Assembly: GCF_018459925.1 (NCBI RefSeq)
Contig: NZ_CP075371.1
Coordinates: 2,852,001 to 2,916,000, forward strand
Origin: Nocardioides aquaticus
GTDB lineage: Bacteria > Actinomycetota > Actinomycetes > Propionibacteriales > Nocardioidaceae
Length of the DNA: 64,000 nt
Reading direction: 5' to 3'
The notes beneath the pieces were generated by a model. It was given only the letters and a program-made list of their open reading frames with translations. It had not been told where the DNA came from and ran no database searches. Within the stretch, counting starts at the first letter, position 1. The number at the start of each line of letters is the position of its first letter. Positions 27,498 through 36,991 of the stretch are shown here, piece after piece. A program made the position numbers and the translations under genes.

Positions 27498-30400
27498 CAC
27501 GGCATCCTGGCAGGCACCGGCTCCCCCAGCCCGAGGAAACCACCGAGCTCGAGCAGGCCGTGCGTGCTCGTCGGCATGAACGCCGTCAACGACCTCGACC
27601 GGACCACGACCGCCTTCCACTGCGCCCGGGACACCGCGACGTTCACGCGGTTGCGGTTCAGCAGGAACTCCATCCCCCGAGGGACGTCCTCCTGCGACGA
27701 CGCCGTCATCGACACGACGACCACCGGCGCCTCCTGGCCCTGGAACTTGTCGACGGTGCCGACCCGTACGGCACCGAGCCCCGCCTCGGCCAACCGCTCG
27801 CCCAGCAGGACCCGCTGGGCGTTGTACGGCGCGACCACCAGCACGTCCGCCGCCCCGAGGGTCCGTGACGCCGCGCCGTCGTGCCACCGCGCGCCCACGT
27901 GGCGCCGGACCTGCTCGACGACGACCGCGGCCTCCTCCAGGCTCGACACACTCCGCCCGCCGTGGTCGACGAGGACGATCTCGACGCCGGGGTCGACGCC
28001 CTCGAGCGACCTCGCGCTCGCGGCGTCGGCGGCGTGCAGCTTGCCGTCGTAGGACAGCCGCGACACGACCTCGCAGACGGCCGGGTGCATCCGGTAGGAC
28101 GTCTCGAGGAAGTAGCCGAGGTCCTCGGGGAGCGTCGCGCTGGCCCCGATCACCCAGCTCAGCGCCGAGTCGTCCACCGGCTCCCCGTGGCACCCCTGGC
28201 TGACCTGGGGCAGCTGCTGGGGGTCGCCGAGCAGCAGGAGCCGCTGCGCGGCGGTCGAGACCGCGAGGGTGTTGGCCAGGCAGAACTGTCCGGCCTCGTC
28301 GACTACCAGGAGGTCGAGACCCTCGGGTTCGACGGCGTTCCCGACGAAGCCCCACACGGTGCCGCCGACGACGTACCCGGCCGTCTGCTCGGCCTTCCAC
28401 GTCGCCAGGGAGGCCGGGCTCAGACCGACCCACGTGGCGGCCTTGTTCCGCTTGTCGCGCTTGGCGACCACCGCGGGCGAGAGCCCCTTGCCGACCACCG
28501 CGTCCAGGAGGTTCTCGACGACGGCGTGCGACTGACCGACGACCCCGATCCGCCAGCCGTGCTCCTCGACCAGCCGCTTGATGACCAGCGAGCCGAGGTA
28601 CGTCTTGCCGGTCCCGGGCGGGCCCTGGACGGCGAGGTACGACCGGTCCAGCGCCAGCAGCGTGGACACGAGGTCGGACTCGCGTTCCCCCGTCCGGGCG
28701 ACGCCGGGGAGACCGACCAGCCGCGGCCCGCGCCGGGCCAGGACGTCCACCGCCGGCTGCGCGGGCAGGGCATCGCCTTCGGCTGCCCGCTGGGCCAGGG
28801 AGCCGATGGTCGCGGCGATCTGCGCCGTAGGCGGACCGGGCGTCGGCGCGAGGGCGAGCGGCAGTGCCTCCCAGGTGCTCTGCCCCTTCCTCACCACCTC
28901 GACGACGGTCACCGTCACCGTGCCGTCGGCGTGCTGCTCGACGTCGGTGAGCTCCATGTCGCCGGTCGCCCCGTGGAGGCCGCGGGCCGGGACGACGACG
29001 CCGTCCGGAGCGGGGGCGGCGTACACGCACCGGACCGAGCCCGGTGCGGCCAGGGTGCTGCCCGGTCCGGGCCGGCCGGTCAGGCGCAGCGTGCGCCGGC
29101 GGTTCTTCTGCTTCCCGGTCGTGCCCCAGTCCTCGACGACCTCGGCGGTCTGCACGAGGACGACGTCCTTGGTGTCGGCCCACTCGTCCGGCTCGTGCAT
29201 CAGCCGGTCGAAGTGCGCCCACCAGAAGGGCTTGTCCTCCCGCCGGTGGTAGTCCAGCGCGCCCTCGAGCAGCGCCCACGCCTGCTCCTCATCGGTCCTC
29301 TCGGAGCGCAGCTCGGGCCCGGAGCGCGCCAGGAGGTCGCGGGAGAGCGCGACCCGCTCCGGGGGTTGCTCCCGGACGACCTGCCCGGTCAGCTCGACGT
29401 CGTCGTCCGGCCCCGCAGCGTGAGCCCCCGGCGGCAGCTGGTTCAGCAGCCAGTCCCGCAGCTCCAGGGTCGACTCGCAGTCGTAGTGGTTGTACTGCAG
29501 CAGGTCGTCCCGCTCCGCCGATCTACTCGGGTCGTCGAGCGCGAGCTTCTCGCGGTAGATCCCGTACTGGACGATCGAGTCGTCCCCGGCGGCCAGCCCC
29601 TCGCGCTCGTGATCCATGTAGAGCGGCTCGAGCTTCTTGATGCTGTAGGACGGCTGCGAGACCCGGACCGACCCGCGGACGGTGGCGTAGAGGTCGACGA
29701 ACACCCCGTGGCGGAGCAGGTCGTCGAGCTCCTCCTCGTGCGTCTTGAACTCCGCGACCAGGCGCTTGAGCGCGGAGACCTCGTAGGCCGCGTAGTGGTA
29801 CACGTGCATCCCCGGGTACGCCTCGCGCAGCGCGGCCACCGTGTCCAGGAACGTGACCAGCGCGGCCCGCTCCTGCACCCGGTCGTCGGCCCACAGGTGC
29901 CAGAACTCCCCCAGCGACCCGTCGGCCCTGCGCGCGGTCTGCACGCCCCAGAGGTATTCCAGGCCCCACCGCTCGCTGCCCGGCTCGTGGTGGATCGGGT
30001 CGCCCTCGAAGTCGAAGAACAGGTCGCCCGGCGTCGGCTTCGGCAGCGCCCGGATCGGCAGCGGGTCGAACACCTCGAACCGGACCCCCTCGTCGGCGAG
30101 CTGCGCGGCCTGGAGCGTTGCCTGGGCGACGAGGCGGTCGAAGACGCCGTGGTTCATCCCGGTGGGGCAGGTCCCGGCAGCCGCGAGGTCAGTCATGGTG
30201 TGGATCCCGGCGTCCTTGAGGCGGGCTCGCTGCGAGCGGCGGAGGTTGGCGACCTGCAGGAGGTCGTCGGTGTCGGTCACCGCCGTCGCGCAGTCGTCGC
30301 AGGACCCGCAGAAGACCAGCCCCGGGGTGTCCCACGCCGCCTTCCCCGGGCTCGCGCGATGCTCCGTGATCAGGTCACGCAGCCGCGCCCGGCGCTCGCG

Positions 30401-30979
30401 GAAGACCGCCATCAGGTCGGCACGGGGGAAGGAGACCGTGTCGCCGGTGCCGAGGATCAGCCTCACCTCCGGGGCGACGTCGAACCCGAGGCGCTCGAGC
30501 TGGTCGGCGTACGCCGCGACCTGCAGCAGCGCGGTCGTCTTCGCGCGCCGCGCGATCTTGGAGTCGGCCACGACCCAGCCGTCCGGGGAGGCGAGCAGGA
30601 AGTCGGCGTACCCGTGGAACTCCCCGTCGGCGAACCCCGCCTGGAAGACGACGTCGGCGCCCGACCCCAGCGCGTCCGTGGTGCGGCGCACCAGGTCGGC
30701 GAGATCCGCAGGAGCCTTGCCGGTGGCGCGGGCGACGGTGACGACGCCGTCGCCGTGGGTCGCGACGAGATCGTCCAGGACCTGCCGCTCGTGGCGGTCC
30801 CCGGCGGCGGAAAGCTGGTCGCGCAGCGGGCTGGGGGTCGCGTCGGCGACGTCCGTGGGGTCCGTCAGGCGGTCCAGCGACCGCAGCAGGGCGAACTCGC
30901 AGGTCGCGGCGGAGGCGAGGTCGGAGGCGCTCCAGTGCACCCCGGTCTCGTTCTGGAACACAGGACTCCTCGGGGTCAC
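27497..30979 (-). CDS. TM0106-family RecB-like nuclease fused to SF1 helicase
   Basis: 1160-residue fusion. The N-terminal half is a TM0106/RecB-type nuclease with a CxxC-like metal or Fe-S region (FCGSCDDCATAV) and an RNase-H-like segment (DLFFDFEGDP, ESTLELRDWL). The C-terminal half is a Dna2/UPF1-like helicase with Walker A GPPGTGKT near residue 786, DEAGQF Walker B, and VDKFQGQEA and NVAVSRAQ late motifs. It probably processes DNA ends; pathway unknown. Confidence 0.88.
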   Translation of the reverse strand: MTPRSPVFQNETGVHWSASDLASAATCEFALLRSLDRLTDPTDVADATPSPLRDQLSAAGDRHERQVLDDLVATHGDGVVTVARATGKAPADLADLVRRTTDALGSGADVVFQAGFADGEFHGYADFLLASPDGWVVADSKIARRAKTTALLQVAAYADQLERLGFDVAPEVRLILGTGDTVSFPRADLMAVFRERRARLRDLITEHRASPGKAAWDTPGLVFCGSCDDCATAVTDTDDLLQVANLRRSQRARLKDAGIHTMTDLAAAGTCPTGMNHGVFDRLVAQATLQAAQLADEGVRFEVFDPLPIRALPKPTPGDLFFDFEGDPIHHEPGSERWGLEYLWGVQTARRADGSLGEFWHLWADDRVQERAALVTFLDTVAALREAYPGMHVYHYAAYEVSALKRLVAEFKTHEEELDDLLRHGVFVDLYATVRGSVRVSQPSYSIKKLEPLYMDHEREGLAAGDDSIVQYGIYREKLALDDPSRSAERDDLLQYNHYDCESTLELRDWLLNQLPPGAHAAGPDDDVELTGQVVREQPPERVALSRDLLARSGPELRSERTDEEQAWALLEGALDYHRREDKPFWWAHFDRLMHEPDEWADTKDVVLVQTAEVVEDWGTTGKQKNRRRTLRLTGRPGPGSTLAAPGSVRCVYAAPAPDGVVVPARGLHGATGDMELTDVEQHADGTVTVTVVEVVRKGQSTWEALPLALAPTPGPPTAQIAATIGSLAQRAAEGDALPAQPAVDVLARRGPRLVGLPGVARTGERESDLVSTLLALDRSYLAVQGPPGTGKTYLGSLVIKRLVEEHGWRIGVVGQSHAVVENLLDAVVGKGLSPAVVAKRDKRNKAATWVGLSPASLATWKAEQTAGYVVGGTVWGFVGNAVEPEGLDLLVVDEAGQFCLANTLAVSTAAQRLLLLGDPQQLPQVSQGCHGEPVDDSALSWVIGASATLPEDLGYFLETSYRMHPAVCEVVSRLSYDGKLHAADAASARSLEGVDPGVEIVLVDHGGRSVSSLEEAAVVVEQVRRHVGARWHDGAASRTLGAADVLVVAPYNAQRVLLGERLAEAGLGAVRVGTVDKFQGQEAPVVVVSMTASSQEDVPRGMEFLLNRNRVNVAVSRAQWKAVVVRSRSLTAFMPTSTHGLLELGGFLGLGEPVPARMP

Positions 30980-31154
30980 GGGCGTGGTTTACGCCGACGG
31001 ACCGGGGCCGCTGGCGGGGCCAGTGTGCAAGGTGCACGGCGTTGTCGCAGCGACTCGGCGGGTTCGGGGTGTGCCGGAAGGAACGAGATGGTGGAGTAAC
31101 CGCGACAGAGGCGGGATCAGCAGACCCATCAAGTCCGGTCGGAGGCGTACGCGC

Positions 31155-31874
31155 GTGTGGGAGTGGTTGCTCAAGGCGTTCGGCGTCGCGGACGAACCCC
31201 TCATCTCGCCCACGCCCGTCCCGGCCCGCATGACGCCCTCCCTGGCCCACGAGGCGCTCCTGATCTGCGTCCACCCGGTCACCGGCACGCTGTGGGACCA
31301 CACCCGGCACATCTGGTCCGCGGCGCTCCTCATCGAGCTCGCGCACGAGGGGCGGTTGCAGGTGACCGGGTCCGGGAAGGCCACCCGCCACACCCTGGTC
31401 GGCTCCTCCCTGCTCGGGGACCCTGAGCTCGACATGACCCTGACGCGCCTGGAGCTCTACCGGCCGGGATGGAAGACGGTGGGCCAGGTGGACTTCCTGC
31501 CGGGTCCCGAGCACCTGGTCGAGCGGCTGGTCGCCGAGGGCCTGGTCGTGGAGGAGGAGCGGGTGACCGGCGGGCTCTTCAAACGTCGCCGCCTGCACCT
31601 CACGGCGGCCGGCCGCGACGAGCCGGCTGCCCGGGTGCGTGCGGCCCTGCTCGGTGAGGCGGTCCCGGACGAGCGGACGGCGCTGCTCGTCGCGGCGCTC
31701 AACGTCGCGATGCCGACGAGGCTCCTCGTCCCGAAGGACAGGGTCAAGGAGGCCGACCGCCGGATGAGGGAGATCGTCGCGGGGGTCGGCGAGGCCGAGC
31801 GAGCCCTGATCTCGGCGGTGCGGGCGGCGCGGGCCCGCAGCGAGGGCGGTGGCGACGGGGGTGGTGGCGACTAG
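31155..31874 (+). CDS. GPP34 (GOLPH3/VPS74-like) family protein
   Basis: 239 residues from GTG at 31155 with GGAGG 9 bases upstream, preferred over the longer open frame. The core TPSLAHEALLICVHPVTG, AALLIELAHEGRLQVTG, and a C-terminal AALLVAALNVAMPTRLLVP follow the GPP34 plan of bacterial relatives of the Golgi phosphoinositide-binding protein. Gly-rich C-terminus. Function in bacteria unclear. Confidence 0.75.
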   Translation: MWEWLLKAFGVADEPLISPTPVPARMTPSLAHEALLICVHPVTGTLWDHTRHIWSAALLIELAHEGRLQVTGSGKATRHTLVGSSLLGDPELDMTLTRLELYRPGWKTVGQVDFLPGPEHLVERLVAEGLVVEEERVTGGLFKRRRLHLTAAGRDEPAARVRAALLGEAVPDERTALLVAALNVAMPTRLLVPKDRVKEADRRMREIVAGVGEAERALISAVRAARARSEGGGDGGGGD

Positions 31875-32072
31875 TGCTTGGCCGAGTTGTCGCAGAACTG
31901 GGGCAGCGGGGAAATGGCCCTTGTCAACGTCACCCCGCGGCAGAGGGTAAGCCTCGCGTCAGTCGTTGCCCCCGAGACCTCGGACGGCAATGAGGCGCCC
32001 CGCTCGTCACGGGTTTCTGCGCCACGTGCGTCCGGGCCCCGTCCCTCTCGCGGCTGAGCGAGCTAACTTTAC
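31875..32072. other. Intergenic region, nothing recognised
   Basis: No ORF with start signals, no strong hairpin and no repeat seen. It marks the change to the looser accessory stretch. Confidence 0.5.
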
Positions 32073-32591
32073 TCAGCGATACCGGACGACTGTTCTGGTC
32101 AGGGTGTCTGCGAACTCGCGGTTCGGTAGGCCGATCGAGGTGTACGCGGTCTGCTTGCCCACACCTTCTCCGAGGCAGGCCTGCGGGACGCGTACTACAA
32201 ATCGGTCCTGGTCGAGCTTCCATGTGGCGCGAAGGCCACTGCAGTTCAGTCGGTCCCAGGTGCCGCCGCTCCGGCTGTACAACACCTTCGTTCTTGCGCC
32301 GCCACGCGCACGCTTGGCGTAGACCTCGAACTGGGAGTTCCTGCGTTTCATCGCGGGGGTCGCGAAGCTGACGCGGACCTGGGTCGTCACGTTCTGCAGG
32401 TTGGCGACCTTGGCATTGACGCTGAAGGCCTGCGCGCTGTTGACGTACTTCCCCGACAACAGGTCGTACTTGGCGGCCGCATCGCCACGCGGATCGGTGC
32501 GCGTGGCGTCAGCAGCACTCGTGGGAGGGGCCAAACCCAGGACGAGTGCTGAGGAAGCGCCGAGGATGAGCGCACGCATCGCAGTTGCCAT
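32073..32591 (-). CDS. Secreted protein, unknown function
   Basis: 172 residues with a signal peptide (MATAMRALILGASSALVLGL, cleavage probably after the following APPTSA). The mature domain is beta-rich with two Cys (NCSGL, QACLG). A second ATG at 32579 would also give a good signal peptide. Family not recognised. Confidence 0.65.
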   Translation of the reverse strand: MATAMRALILGASSALVLGLAPPTSAADATRTDPRGDAAAKYDLLSGKYVNSAQAFSVNAKVANLQNVTTQVRVSFATPAMKRRNSQFEVYAKRARGGARTKVLYSRSGGTWDRLNCSGLRATWKLDQDRFVVRVPQACLGEGVGKQTAYTSIGLPNREFADTLTRTVVRYR

Positions 32592-32982
32592 GAGGCAGAC
32601 CTTAGATCGAATCGTGCGGACCGAGACCTTTTTCCGAGGCCTTGCCTTCTCTTGCTCACGACGGGTGGTTTGAGGCTTACTCGACGGCGCGTCGGCCGAC
32701 CGCGAACCGGTCCGACAGCACGGCTGAGGGAAACGAACGGCTGAGGGTGGCAGGCAAGGCCAACCCTGCATTGGTCGGCTGGGAGCGGTACGAGGCTGCT
32801 CGGATCGAGGTCACCGACATGAAGACGGGCGACGTCGTGCCGGAGTCCGTGGGGCGGCCGCCGATCCTGCCGCACCACAGAGGCCTGTAGTTCCCAGCCG
32901 AGGAACCCGGGACGCCTTCGCGTCGGCCGCCTTCTTGCCAGAGCCTGGGTCTCGACGACGTCCCCTTGACGGGAGGATCGTC
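32592..32982. other. Gap of about 390 bp without a clear gene
   Basis: Short frames exist on both strands but none has a good ribosome site or recognisable composition. No tRNA, terminator or repeat is visible. Confidence 0.5.
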
Positions 32983-33561
32983 TTAGAGGCGCGCCAGCAA
33001 CTCAGTCTTCTTCGCCACGAACTCGTCTTCGGTGAGCACACCTTGGTCGCGGAGTGCAGCGAGTTTCGCGATCTGCTCGGTGAGGTCCGGCACCGACGTC
33101 GGCGGGGCCGGAACAGCCATCGGCTGGGGAAAGTCCTGGGTCCGCGCGGCGGGCTCGGGCGGCGGCGCGGCGAGCAACGCTTGGCGGTCTTTCAATACGA
33201 TCGCGAGGTGCGTGAACAACTTCTCCGGCAGTTGGATCAGGGACTGATCCCCGTCGGCCCAATCGATCCGAAGGGTGCGAGCCGGGCGCATCGTATCGAC
33301 CGTGGAACCGATAGCGGCTGAGGCCAGCTTACCGACAAGTCCTGGCAAGACAGCGCCCGCCATCGCTTGACCGACGGCACCGACGGCACCGGCAGCACCG
33401 GCCCGCGTTTCCGTGTTGAGCTCTTCCCAAGCCAGAACTGTTTCCCGATTAAGCGGCACCTTCCTGAACTTGAGAGGAACCTGCAGGGCGAGTTCGCCCT
33501 TAGGGGTCAGCAAGACCATTGCGGTCATATACCGGCCGCCGACCACTTTCCCGTTTGCCAT
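32983..33561 (-). CDS. SHOCT-domain protein
   Basis: 192 residues. The C-terminal segment DLTEQIAKLAALRDQGVLTEDEFVAKKTELLARL has the SHOCT pattern (LxxLxxxGxITxEEFxxKKxxLL). The N-terminal part is a soluble beta domain with a central Ala/Gly-rich hydrophobic helix (about 55-85). Role unknown. Confidence 0.8.
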   Translation of the reverse strand: MANGKVVGGRYMTAMVLLTPKGELALQVPLKFRKVPLNRETVLAWEELNTETRAGAAGAVGAVGQAMAGAVLPGLVGKLASAAIGSTVDTMRPARTLRIDWADGDQSLIQLPEKLFTHLAIVLKDRQALLAAPPPEPAARTQDFPQPMAVPAPPTSVPDLTEQIAKLAALRDQGVLTEDEFVAKKTELLARL

Positions 33562-33924
33562 GGCGCCACATTACGGGTGTTGACACACCGGAGTTGGTGG
33601 ACTGACCAGCCCCGCCGACGTCCACCGAACGGATGCAGGATGCCGCCACCCAGAGTTGCCGCACGAACGGGTCCCCGCGCCCGTCCCGGGCGGGTACAGC
33701 CGTGATTACCCAGCCCTGCCACCCGCGACCCTCGAGCGGAGGGCGCCACGCCAGCAGGAGCCCCGGCGCGACGTCTTCGCCCCAGCGGCCGGTGAAGCAG
33801 ACCTCGACGCGCTCGGCACGCTGGTGATCAAGGCCGGTGAGGTTACGACCCGGGCGCCGACGAGGGGAGCGTTCGGGCCGGTCCCCGCCCCTGGCAGGCC
33901 AGGTTTCCGGTCCGGAAACGGACC
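33562..33924. other. Gap of about 360 bp without a clear gene
   Basis: Small frames on both strands overlap each other; none is convincing. No structured element noticed. Confidence 0.45.
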
Positions 33925-34392
33925 TCAGATCAGGTCTCGGACCTTGTTGTTGGCCTGAGCAGTATCGCTAGCCAGGGCACGGACCTTCTTTGCGGCGGCC
34001 GGGTCACACCTGTCATAGAGGGCACAAAGCGACAGTTCGTAGTTCATCTCGGTCAGCGGAACCATGGTCCGCTGGACAGCTCGGTACAGCTCCTTGGAGC
34101 AGAGAACGCTCATTTCGCTGTCCAACGCCCGGAGGTTGTCCAGGTTCACAGTCTCGGCAAACGCTGGTGCCGTCGTGGAACCGTCGAGGGAGTGCTCCCC
34201 GACCCGGTCAGTCCAGGTCGCGGCCGCGACGCGACAGTCGTCGCTCTCACCTTCGGGTGCCGGCTCCTCGCTCGGAGATGGCGGCGCCTCGGTCGACGGT
34301 GCGGACGTGGACTCCCCCTCGGACGAGTCGTCTCCGCACCCGGCCAGCACCACCGCCAGCGCGGGCAAGAGCAGCAGGATTCGAGACGGCAT
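33925..34392 (-). CDS. Putative lipoprotein, unknown function
   Basis: 155 residues. Signal peptide MPSRILLLLPALAVVLAGC ends in a perfect lipobox. A Ser/Glu/Pro linker follows, then a helical domain with Cys pairs (DDCRVA, VLCSKE, LCALYDRCDP). Last chromosomal gene before attL. Confidence 0.7.
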   Translation of the reverse strand: MPSRILLLLPALAVVLAGCGDDSSEGESTSAPSTEAPPSPSEEPAPEGESDDCRVAAATWTDRVGEHSLDGSTTAPAFAETVNLDNLRALDSEMSVLCSKELYRAVQRTMVPLTEMNYELSLCALYDRCDPAAAKKVRALASDTAQANNKVRDLI

Positions 34393-34526
34393 GGGCACAG
34401 TGTGGGGGCTCCGGACCGTCCATAGTCCGTTTCCTCAGGTAAGTGCTGCCCGTCGTGCTATCCCTCCGCATCCGTCCGGATAACACGTGGGTAGCACGAA
34501 GGCAGGTCCTCGCGAAGCAGAACCAG

Positions 34527-34687
34527 CCCTGACCTGCGCAAGTGACGGTGGGCGATACTGGGTTCGAACCAGTTTCCGACGTACTTGGCGTCACTGGCCC
34601 TGACCTGCTCAAACCCGGTCGTGACCTGCGAACACTCGGAACAGTAGCGCGGTACGTAGCGGAACACAACGGAACAGACTGCTAAAC
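34527..34687. repeat. Recombinase-arm-like repeats around attL
   Basis: CCCTGACCTGC occurs at 34527-34537 and 34598-34608, with TGACCTGC again at 34622-34629; the same 11-mer lies just outside the core at 51541-51551. CGGAACA-type repeats occur three times between 34637 and 34677. Direct repeats beside an att core and an integrase gene are expected arm-type binding sites; this role is inferred. Confidence 0.55.
34547..34573. repeat. attL: attL core (27 bp, 3' end of tRNA-Val)
   Basis: Identical to 51561-51587. The sequence is the T arm, acceptor 3' strand and ACC of tRNA-Val(CAC) in reverse. This copy has no 5' tRNA part, so it is the displaced 3' end left by integration. The integrase gene starts about 150 bp inside. 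Confidence 0.92.
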
Positions 34688-34723
34688 TGATCTGGCATGC
34701 TGGTGGCACGACACGGAGGTCAG

Positions 34724-35857
34724 ATGCCCAACACCAAGGGGAGCCGGACCGGCTTCGGCAACACCCGACGACTCCCCTCGGGCCGCTGGCAAGCGCGGTA
34801 CACCGGCCCTGACGGTCATTCGCATAAGGCTCACGTCACCTTTGACACCAAGGGCGACGCAGAGTCCTGGCTGTCGACAGTCCGCACTGACATCGTGCGC
34901 GAGACATGGCGACCACCGACCGGGGCGCCGGGAGCCAAGGTGCTGACGTTCGGTGACTACGCCGAGGCGTGGATCGCGGGCAGGTTGGTGCGGGGCCGAC
35001 CCCTGGCTGATCGCACCCTCGAGCACTACCGGACGCTGCTGGACACCTACATCCTGCCCACGTTCGGCGGGACTCCCCTGCGCTACATCACGCCTGAGCT
35101 CGTCGACCACTGGTATGCCGTAACTGCCGTCGGGAAGCCGACCACCCAGGCACACGCCTACTCCCTGCTGCGGACCATCCTGGGCACTGCGGTGGACCGA
35201 AACCTCATCACGACGGCCAACCCGGCCAAGGTGCGCGGAGGTGGCTCGACCCAGCGCGTGAAGAAGGTCCGGCCGGCCACGCTCGGCGAGCTCGAGGCCA
35301 TCGTCGCCGCCATGCCCGAGCGGTATCGGTTGATGGCTCTGCTGGCGTCCTGGTGCGCCCTGCGGTTCGGCGAGCTGACCGAGCTGCGCCGCGAGGACGT
35401 CGACACCAAGACCGGCACGCTTCGCATCCGTCGTGGCGTCGTGCGTGCCGCAGGGCGGACGATCATCAAGGCGCCCAAGAGCGACGCGGGCAGCCGTGAC
35501 GTGGCGATCCCGCCCCACTTGATGCCGCTGGTGCGCGAGCACCTGTTGCAGCACGCCGAGCCGGGTCGTGGCGGGTTGCTGTTCCCAGCCAAGGGCGGTG
35601 GGCACCTGGCCCCCTCGAGCCTCTATCGCGTGTTCTACCGCGCCCGTGACGTCGCTGGACGCCCGGACCTCCGATGGCACGACCTTCGGCACACCGGAGC
35701 CGTGCTGGCCGCGCAGACCGGCGCCACGTTGATCGAACTGATGGGCAGGCTGGGGCACTCGACGCCGGCAGCGGCGCTGCGATACCAGCATGCCGCGCAG
35801 GAGCGTGACGTCGAGATTGCACGGCGCCTGTCGGCCATGGTGGAGGTGAGTGAGTAG
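34724..35857 (+). CDS. int: Tyrosine recombinase / prophage integrase
   Basis: 377 residues. Arm-binding N-terminus (FGNTRRLPSGRWQARYTGPDG), SAM-like core-binding domain, and catalytic domain with R214 (ALRFGEL), H319-R322 (HDLRHTG), H345 (GHS) and nucleophile Y354 (RYQHA). ATG at 34724 has GGAGG 4 bases upstream; ATG at 34697 is possible on a leaderless mRNA because TAAACT lies just before it. It sits next to attL and integrates at tRNA-Val(CAC). Confidence 0.95.
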   Translation: MPNTKGSRTGFGNTRRLPSGRWQARYTGPDGHSHKAHVTFDTKGDAESWLSTVRTDIVRETWRPPTGAPGAKVLTFGDYAEAWIAGRLVRGRPLADRTLEHYRTLLDTYILPTFGGTPLRYITPELVDHWYAVTAVGKPTTQAHAYSLLRTILGTAVDRNLITTANPAKVRGGGSTQRVKKVRPATLGELEAIVAAMPERYRLMALLASWCALRFGELTELRREDVDTKTGTLRIRRGVVRAAGRTIIKAPKSDAGSRDVAIPPHLMPLVREHLLQHAEPGRGGLLFPAKGGGHLAPSSLYRVFYRARDVAGRPDLRWHDLRHTGAVLAAQTGATLIELMGRLGHSTPAAALRYQHAAQERDVEIARRLSAMVEVSE

Positions 35858-36441
35858 TGGGAGGCGAGCTTCCCGAGGGCCACATGATCCAGTGGGCCTA
35901 CGACAACGACTACCTGATTGTCGGCGGCAAGATTGTTCCGATCGGCAAGTCGGTCGCGCCGGAGTTCGCGTACCGAATACTGAGCGAGGAGGAACCGCCA
36001 GAAGGTGGCTGGACTGACGAACAACTGTCGGCTGCGGCCGACTTCCACTGGTACCGGATCACATCGCACTTCGACCCGTCACCCATGATGAATCCGGAGT
36101 TGCACGCCCCCCGCGACCAGGCCGTGATGTGGCGTCTCGACTGCCCGTCCTGCTCGGCCAAGATGGCCTTGTTCGGAATTGACGCGGAGGCGGTCAAGTT
36201 TCGACAGGATGCGGTCTGGATTCATACCTACCGCCGCGTGGGGCAGCAGTACCACGGCCTGAGCGAGTCCTTTAGTGAGGGTGAGTACGAGGCCTTTACC
36301 CAAGTGCGACTGACCTGCGGGACGCCGAAGTGTCGCGGGTTCGAGAAGTATCGAATCGAGACGGTGGTCAACCGGATGCACCGGCTGAGGCTGGCATACG
36401 AACCGGGCAAGATCGTGACCGGCGCACTCCCTTCCAGTTGA
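35857..36441 (+). CDS. Unknown phage protein with paired Cys motifs
   Basis: 194 residues; GTG start overlaps the integrase stop by one base. Contains CPSCSAKM and a later TCGTPKCRG, probably a zinc ribbon, in a C-terminal half with many aromatic residues. Function not recognised; could be a regulator coupled to integrase. Confidence 0.65.
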   Translation: MGGELPEGHMIQWAYDNDYLIVGGKIVPIGKSVAPEFAYRILSEEEPPEGGWTDEQLSAAADFHWYRITSHFDPSPMMNPELHAPRDQAVMWRLDCPSCSAKMALFGIDAEAVKFRQDAVWIHTYRRVGQQYHGLSESFSEGEYEAFTQVRLTCGTPKCRGFEKYRIETVVNRMHRLRLAYEPGKIVTGALPSS

Positions 36442-36498
36442 TGTAGGATGGTTCCACCAGCAGCTCCATTCGGGGTTGGCGGATGACAGGATGAACTT

Positions 36499-36536
36499 GC
36501 TCCTTAGGCAAGGCTTAATTGCCATGCCCAAGGAGC
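36499..36536 (+). promoter_or_regulatory. Hairpin that covers the excisionase ribosome site
   Basis: GCTCCTT (36499-36505) pairs with AAGGAGC (36530-36536) and GGCA (36507-36510) with TGCC (36525-36528), one mismatch between. The right arm contains the AAGGAG ribosome site of the next gene (ATG at 36543) and TTTT follows, so it may act as a translation switch or an intrinsic terminator. Confidence 0.6.
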
Positions 36537-36542
36537 TTTTGC

Positions 36543-36746
36543 ATGTCCATCAGAATCACCGACCGCCGTTGGCTTAGCCAGCAGGAGGCCGCCGACTATC
36601 TCGGCGTGACCGATCGCACGGTTCGCAACTACATCTCCCGCGGCACCCTCGACGGCCACCGCGTCCGTGGCTCTCGTCTAGTCCGTATCGACCGCGCGGA
36701 CCTCGATGCCCTAATGCGTCGCATCCCGGCCGGGGGGTCCGCCTGA
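36543..36746 (+). CDS. xis: Excisionase-type MerR/BldC-like HTH protein
   Basis: 67 residues, almost entirely one winged HTH: WLSQQEAADYLGVTDRTVRNYISRGTL followed by the RVRGSRLVRI wing and RADLDALM. Such proteins act as recombination directionality factors or AlpA-like regulators in phages and satellites. First gene of a long run of overlapping genes; AAGGAG 7 bases upstream. Confidence 0.82.
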   Translation: MSIRITDRRWLSQQEAADYLGVTDRTVRNYISRGTLDGHRVRGSRLVRIDRADLDALMRRIPAGGSA

Positions 36747-36991
36747 TGGCCCGCCGGCTGAACCAGTCGGACCCGACCGCCAACAGGGCGGTCGCCAACG
36801 TCGATCGCGAGGCGAAGGCTGCCCCCAAGCGCAAACTGCTCCACGAGTTTCCTGAGGTCTTCGATGACCTCAGCGACTACGGCTGCCGCTTCGTCGCGTT
36901 CCGCGCCCTCGGTCTCGCCGGGGACAACGTCTGGGCTATCCGGCTTGAGCACCTTGAGAAGGCCCGAGCGGAGTACGGGGCGCAGGCATGA
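36746..36991 (+). CDS. Small phage protein, unknown
   Basis: 81 residues, basic N-terminus then an amphipathic helix pair (LLHEFPEVFDDLSDYGCRF, LEHLEKARAEYG). Start overlaps the excisionase stop by one base; end overlaps the next start. Not recognised. Confidence 0.6.
   Translation: MARRLNQSDPTANRAVANVDREAKAAPKRKLLHEFPEVFDDLSDYGCRFVAFRALGLAGDNVWAIRLEHLEKARAEYGAQA

Noticed and set aside
27881..31099. Very long open frame (over 1000 codons) on the + strand opposite the nuclease-helicase
   Set aside because: Its translation is low-complexity Arg/Val/Asp/Gly/Leu-rich and lies fully antisense to a gene with clear helicase motifs; it is a product of high GC.
32642..32890. 82-codon + strand frame in the gap
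   Set aside because: No ribosome site and no domain-like composition; left as intergenic.
34547..34573. A second tRNA-Val at attL
   Set aside because: Only the T arm and acceptor 3' strand are present; no anticodon or D arm, so it is an att remnant.
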